Part shown: positions 13,727 to 17,618 of the stretch, one piece after another | Layout: the number at the start of each line of letters is the position of its first letter | Position numbering within the stretch: position 1 is the stretch's first letter | From: Spirochaetaceae bacterium | GTDB taxonomy: Bacteria; Spirochaetota; Spirochaetia; DSM-27196; SKKC01 | Length of the DNA: 17,618 nt | Direction of reading: 5' to 3' | Assembly: GCA_003552745.1 (NCBI GenBank) | Contig: PUOG01000145.1 | Location: 1 to 17,618, forward strand | Made by a program: the position numbers and the translations under genes | The notes under the pieces: model-generated | Told to the model about the DNA's origin: nothing | Seen by the model: only the letters and a program-made list of their open reading frames with translations | Databases searched by the model: none

Positions 13727-14755
13727 TCACACCGGGGAACATCCGCACGATTCGCGACAAACCAGGTCGGCACCGACGCGAATCGTAACCGGGGCCGGAG
13801 GGCCGTTCGCGGCCCGCCGCATGAGCTCGAGAAGCCGTCCCGCCGCCTGACGGCCCATCTCCTCCGGATAGGTTCGAATCGTCGTCAGGGAAGGATGACT
13901 GAACGACGCCCAGGAGATATCGTCGAATCCGGTCACCGCCATACGCTGCGGAATAGTAATTTTTCGCCGCTTCGCTTCGTCCATGAACCCGAACGCCACA
14001 GCATCGTTCACGGCAACGACGGCGTCCGCATCACCATATTCGCGGAATATGATGCGGGCTGCTTCCCGACCGGTCTCCGTGGTCGTATCCGGCATCTCTA
14101 TTACAGAGGGGGTCATCGCGAACATAGATAGCGCCGACTCATAGCCGCGCCGGCGCTCGGCCGAGCTGATCCAGTGTGACGGCCCGCTCACGAACACCGG
14201 GCGGCGCCGGCCGTGTTGCTCGATCAGATGACGGGTGATGTCGCCCGCCCCGCGCTCGTTCTCGTGCAGGACCATATCGATACGGCCGCTTCCCTCGGTA
14301 CCGTCGACATGAACCATCGGAATACCCATATTGTGCAGCTCCTGCACGAACGCCGCGGGGAGGGTCGGCCCCTCGAGGATCAGCCCGTCGACCTGCTGCT
14401 GGCGCAGAATCCGCAGCTCCCGCGGCCGTCGCAGCTCCTCATCCGATATGCTTGCGACGAGCAGGCTGTACCCTTCCGGCTCGAGCACGTCGAGAACGCC
14501 CGCCTGATCGCTGGAAGCGGTTACCATGCGCGACGGAACGCGCCTTCGATATGAGAGAAAGGCTACGGTCATCGCCCGGTTCGTCGAGAGGCTCCGGCCG
14601 GCCCCGTGCGGTGCGTAGCGCATCCTTCGCGCGGCCTCGAGAACCCGCTCCCGCGTGGCCTCACTGATGCCGGGATGGTGTGTCATGACCCGCGAAACGG
14701 TGGACACCGATACCCCGGTGGCCTTCGCGATCTCTTTCAACGGTACGTGCTTCAT
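13727..14755 (-). CDS. LacI/GalR-family transcriptional repressor
   Basis: The 342-residue protein has the LacI helix-turn-helix at residues 5-24 (PLKEIAKATGVSVSTVSRVM), the hinge helix region near 46-58, and a periplasmic-binding-protein-like effector domain. Typical landmarks are DGLILEG, VHVDG, the RRRGYESAL segment, VVAVNDAVAFGFMDEAK and VTGFDDISWASF. It ends CRESCGCSPV. The frame is open upstream to 15103, but the ATG at 14755 gives exactly the canonical family N-terminus. No SD precedes it; a promoter ends 9 nt upstream, so the mRNA is probably nearly leaderless. It likely represses the downstream transport/GH130 operon and itself, through related operators at 13618-13643 and 14794-14818. 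The inducer is probably a mannoside or its breakdown product (inference). Confidence 0.94.
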   Translation of the reverse strand: MKHVPLKEIAKATGVSVSTVSRVMTHHPGISEATRERVLEAARRMRYAPHGAGRSLSTNRAMTVAFLSYRRRVPSRMVTASSDQAGVLDVLEPEGYSLLVASISDEELRRPRELRILRQQQVDGLILEGPTLPAAFVQELHNMGIPMVHVDGTEGSGRIDMVLHENERGAGDITRHLIEQHGRRRPVFVSGPSHWISSAERRRGYESALSMFAMTPSVIEMPDTTTETGREAARIIFREYGDADAVVAVNDAVAFGFMDEAKRRKITIPQRMAVTGFDDISWASFSHPSLTTIRTYPEEMGRQAAGRLLELMRRAANGPPAPVTIRVGADLVCRESCGCSPV

Positions 14756-14764
14756 GCCGGGATC

Positions 14765-14793
14765 ATGTTCACCGCTCGCGGGCTCACTGTCAA
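14765..14793 (-). promoter_or_regulatory. Candidate promoter of the lacI-type gene
   Basis: On the minus strand a perfect -35, TTGACA (14788-14793), is followed after 17 bp by GAACAT (14765-14770), only 3 of 6 matches. Transcription would start 2-3 nt before the ATG at 14755. The operator half-site TGCAAGC (14794-14800) directly abuts the -35. Confidence 0.5.
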
Positions 14794-14818
14794 TGCAAGC
14801 ACCGTGCAAACGTTGCAC
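14794..14818. promoter_or_regulatory. LacI-type operator upstream of the lacI-type gene
   Basis: TGCAAGC (14794-14800) and TGCAAACGTTGCA (14805-14817, flanked by G and C) repeat the layout of the operon operator: a direct half-site 11 bp before an inverted pair in the same orientation. The inverted pair is one base shorter than the operon's 14-bp core. Its place beside the -35 suggests autoregulation. Confidence 0.6.
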
Positions 14819-14864
14819 GAAGTGTGGCAACGGGTCCGTCCGGTGATGACTCCGCTTCGTTTCA

Positions 14865-14910
14865 TTGCACCAAACCGAAATGAGTGTTACGCAGTTTGGG
14901 GGTGCAAGCG
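14865..14910. promoter_or_regulatory. Upstream region of the tricorn gene with operator-like half-sites
   Basis: TTGCAC at 14865-14870 and GTGCAA at 14902-14907 form an inverted repeat that extends to CCAAAC (14870-14875) and GTTTGG (14893-14898) with a small offset. TGCAAGCG at 14903-14910 is identical to the half-sites of the sugar operon. These lie 25-70 bp before the tricorn ATG. No convincing plus-strand -35/-10 pair was found. Confidence 0.35.
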
Positions 14911-14934
14911 GGGGCGCCGCACCATGGAGGAACC

Positions 14935-17618
14935 ATGCAGGGCTACTACCGGTTTCCATCGATTTCCGGACAGACGATCGTGTTCGCCGCCGAGGACGAT
15001 CTGTGGACCGTCCCCGCGGAAGGTGGGGTCGCTCGGCGTCTGACCACCGGGCTCGGGTCGAGCAGCTATCCGCGCTTCTCGCCCGACGGAGAGCAGATCG
15101 CATTCACCGGTCGAGAGGAAGGAATCAGCGAGGTATACGCGATTCCGGCGCTCGGCGGTCAGCCGGAGCGGCTTACCTTTCTCGGCGCCACCACAATGGT
15201 CACCGGGTGGACACCGGAGGGCGAGATCGTATTCGCAAGCAACAGCGGATCACCGTTCGAGCGGATGATGCGCCTGTTCACCGTGTCGCCGGCGTCTCGA
15301 CACGTAAACGAGCTTCCGGTCGGCCCGGCGCTTACCGCCTCGTTCGGACCGGGCGGGCGGATGGTCATCGGGCGGTACGGCATGGTGACGCGGGAGCCGG
15401 CGTTCTGGAAGCGCTACCGGGGAGGAACCGCCGGCGATCTGTGGATAGACGCCGACGGTTCGGGCCGCTTCGAGCGGCTGATATCGCTGCCGGGCAACGT
15501 CACGCATCCGTTGTGGGTCGGCGAACGGGTCTTCTTCACCTCCGACCACGAAGGGGTCGGTAACCTCTACTCCTGTTCCCCGACCGGCGAGGACCTGAAA
15601 CGGCACACGGCACACGCCGACTACTATGTGCGGCATCCGAGCAGTGACGGTCGCCGGATCGTCTACCACGCCGGGGCCGATCTCTTCGTACTCGACGGTG
15701 ACGGCGGGCAACCGCGTCTCGTCCCGGTCACCTACGCGAGCCCACGCACGCAGCGCAATCGCAAGTTCTACGAGCCGGCACGCTATCTCGACGAGTACGC
15801 TCCCGCCCCGAACGGAAAGTCACTTTCGCTCGTGACGCGCGGGAAGCCGTTCGTGCTCGCGAACTGGGAGGGTCCGGTCGTACAGCTCGGCGAGCGTGAC
15901 GGCGTTCGCTACCGATTCGCACGCTGGCTGCACGACGGGAGCCGGATCGCGGTAGTCTCCGATGCGAGCGGGGAGGAAGCGCTCGAGCTGCACTCCCCCC
16001 AGGGGATCGAGGCGCCACAACGGCTCGGGGAAGCGGAGCTCGGCACCGATATCGGCCGTCCGCGCGAGCTCGCGGCATCGACTGTCGACACCCGGATCGC
16101 GCTCTCTAACCATCGCAACGAGCTCATCATCATCAACCCTGAGAAACCCGAAGCCGCGATCGTCGACCGGAGCCGCTACGGCGAAATCGCGGGCATCGAC
16201 TGGTCGCCCGACGGCAGGTGGATCGCCTACGGCTGCTCGGAGGGCCCGCGGACGGTGGTCATCCGGATCTACGATTCGCAGGACGGCACGGTTCGCAACG
16301 CCACGCGCCCCGGACTCGCCGACATCCGCCCGGTATTCGACCCGAACGGGAAGTATCTCTATTTCATCGGTTACCGCGAGCTGAATCCGGTGATGGACGA
16401 ACTGCAATTCGAGCTCTCCTTTCCGCGTGGCAGCCGGCCGTACGCGCTGACACTCCACGGCGATACCGGCTCGCCCTTCGTGATCGACGATCAAGTCAGT
16501 GATGATGGAAACGGCGGCGCTTCCGGCGACGATGAGAAGAAGCCCGCGCCGGTCGAGATCGAGTTCGACGGTCTCGAGGACCGTATCGAGGCGTTCCCGG
16601 TCGCCGAGGGACGGTACCGTCGCCTCTACGCGCTGCCGGGAAAGCTCATGCTGTTGCATGAGCCGGTCTCCGGTCTACTCGATGAGCCGATGTCGTTCAC
16701 CGGCAACGGCGAGGGAAAGGCCACCGTCGAGACGTTCACCTTCAAGACGCAGAAAAGCGAGTCGATTCTCGAGGGGGTGAACGATCTCGAGCTCTCCGCC
16801 GATCGCGGCACGATGGTTTACCGAAGCGGGCGCAAGCTTCGCGTGGCGAAGGCGGGCGAGAAACCGGATGAAAAGGCCGCCGCGAAGGGACCGGGCCGCG
16901 AAAGCGGCTGGATCGACTTCTCGCGGGTCAAGGCGTCGGTGGAGCCGCCGGCCGAGTGGCGCCAGATGTACCGGCACGCCTGGCGTCTGCAGCGCGACCA
17001 TTTCTGGACCTCCGATCTTTCGAACGTCGACTGGCAGGAAGTGTATGAGCGCTACCTTCCGCTGCTCGACCGCGTCGGCACGCGAGGCGAGTTCTCCGAT
17101 CTGATGTGGGAGATGCAGGGTGAGCTCGGCACCTCACACGCGTACGAGATCGGAGGCGACTACCGAAGCCCTCCGCGCTATCGCCTTGGCGTGATCGGCG
17201 CCGACCTGGCGTGGAACGAGCAGCACTCGCTGTGGTACATCGAGCGGATCGTACGCGGTGACACCGCCGAGTCGAACTCCCGTTCGCCGTTGCTGCGGCC
17301 GGGAGTGCGCGTCGAGGAGGGGGCGACGATCCTGGCAATCGACGGACAACCGGTATCTCGCGATCGCTCTCCGGTGCACCTCCTCGTGAACAAGGCCGAT
17401 TGCGAGATTGCCCTTACCGTCGGAAACGAGGGCGGCGAGGAGCGGCGCACCGTTCGCGTGCGCACGCTCTCCGACGAGCACCGTCTGCGTTACCGCGACT
17501 GGGTCGAGCGAAACCGGACGGTCGTCCGCGAGCGGACCGGCGGTCAGGCCGGCTACATCCACATCCCCGACATGGGACCGACCGGCTTCGCGGAGTTCCA
17601 CCGATCGTACCTTCCGGA
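14935..17618 (+). CDS. Tricorn protease homologue, 3'-truncated by window edge
   Basis: The frame is open from the ATG at 14935 to the window end, giving 894 residues of a family of about 1070. Tricorn is a large cytosolic serine protease that trims peptides released by other proteases; no signal peptide is seen. The six-bladed propeller covers about 1-280 with repeats such as YPRFSPDGEQIAFTGREEG, and a second propeller covers about 280-610 with IDWSPDGRWIAYG. The C1 region begins near 670 (EWRQMYRHAWRLQRDHFW) and has the catalytic His735 in GELGTSHAYE (T. acidophilum tricorn His746). The PDZ domain spans about 740-835. The nucleophile Ser and its partners belong to the C2 domain, beyond the window. 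The SD GGAGG (14926-14930) stands 4 nt before the ATG. It diverges from the lacI-type gene. An acidic, low-complexity linker lies near 520-540. Confidence 0.93.
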   Translation, partial: MQGYYRFPSISGQTIVFAAEDDLWTVPAEGGVARRLTTGLGSSSYPRFSPDGEQIAFTGREEGISEVYAIPALGGQPERLTFLGATTMVTGWTPEGEIVFASNSGSPFERMMRLFTVSPASRHVNELPVGPALTASFGPGGRMVIGRYGMVTREPAFWKRYRGGTAGDLWIDADGSGRFERLISLPGNVTHPLWVGERVFFTSDHEGVGNLYSCSPTGEDLKRHTAHADYYVRHPSSDGRRIVYHAGADLFVLDGDGGQPRLVPVTYASPRTQRNRKFYEPARYLDEYAPAPNGKSLSLVTRGKPFVLANWEGPVVQLGERDGVRYRFARWLHDGSRIAVVSDASGEEALELHSPQGIEAPQRLGEAELGTDIGRPRELAASTVDTRIALSNHRNELIIINPEKPEAAIVDRSRYGEIAGIDWSPDGRWIAYGCSEGPRTVVIRIYDSQDGTVRNATRPGLADIRPVFDPNGKYLYFIGYRELNPVMDELQFELSFPRGSRPYALTLHGDTGSPFVIDDQVSDDGNGGASGDDEKKPAPVEIEFDGLEDRIEAFPVAEGRYRRLYALPGKLMLLHEPVSGLLDEPMSFTGNGEGKATVETFTFKTQKSESILEGVNDLELSADRGTMVYRSGRKLRVAKAGEKPDEKAAAKGPGRESGWIDFSRVKASVEPPAEWRQMYRHAWRLQRDHFWTSDLSNVDWQEVYERYLPLLDRVGTRGEFSDLMWEMQGELGTSHAYEIGGDYRSPPRYRLGVIGADLAWNEQHSLWYIERIVRGDTAESNSRSPLLRPGVRVEEGATILAIDGQPVSRDRSPVHLLVNKADCEIALTVGNEGGEERRTVRVRTLSDEHRLRYRDWVERNRTVVRERTGGQAGYIHIPDMGPTGFAEFHRSYLP

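Noticed and set aside
13712..13734. Inverted repeat CGGTG/CACCG across the lacI stop, considered as a terminator.
   Set aside because: Only a 5-bp stem with a 13-nt loop and no T-run; too weak to annotate.
15250..17601. Several minus-strand ORFs inside the tricorn region.
   Set aside because: All are antisense to the continuous tricorn frame, have no domains, and reflect the high GC third positions.
1..17618. Searched by eye for CRISPR arrays, tRNA or rRNA genes, insertion sequences and prophage genes.
   Set aside because: No regular repeat-spacer pattern, no cloverleaf or rRNA sequence recognised, and no transposase, integrase or phage-like reading frame was seen.

Overview
The window is GC-rich and gene-dense, and most probably comes from a free-living spirochaete (Spirochaetaceae). 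Two things point there, both from memory of the families and not from a search. The histidine kinase begins with a receiver domain of the type much expanded in that family (FLSAHAE...YGYVIKNSG). The solute-binding protein has a signal peptide ending in an AGGAAEAD-like stretch common in spirochaete transporters. The strongly acidic mature binding protein would suit a saline habitat.

Layout. The left edge holds the end of fabF (+), then a PAP2-family membrane enzyme (-) that diverges, over only 40 bp, from a voltage-gated potassium channel gene (+). From 14755 down to 2897 every gene is on the minus strand, in three blocks. Block A is a sugar operon: a LacI-type regulator, a solute-binding protein, two permeases and a GH130 beta-mannoside phosphorylase or hydrolase. 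Block B is a REC-PAS-PAS-GAF histidine kinase, a DinB-family protein and an AadK-like nucleotidyltransferase. Block C is a 32-codon leader ORF overlapping a PP2C-like phosphatase gene, followed by a DeoR-type regulator. On the right edge a tricorn protease homologue (+) runs off the window, diverging from lacI.

How the parts work together. Block A reads as import and cytoplasmic breakdown of manno-oligosaccharides. The binding protein captures the sugar, the MalF/MalG-type permeases carry it in using an ATPase encoded elsewhere, and the GH130 enzyme cleaves it. A sigma70-like promoter (TTGACG-N17-TAGACT) precedes the binding-protein gene, with a perfect palindromic LacI-family operator just downstream. 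A related operator with the same three-half-site layout abuts the lacI promoter, suggesting autoregulation.

The points most worth a second look are the leader ORF coupled to the PP2C-like gene, the shared composite operator and stray half-sites near the tricorn gene, the leaderless or nearly leaderless starts of three regulatory genes, and a stem-loop-rich block at 4751-4835. I found no rRNA, tRNA, CRISPR array, insertion sequence or prophage gene. Nothing here is clearly a wholly new system.
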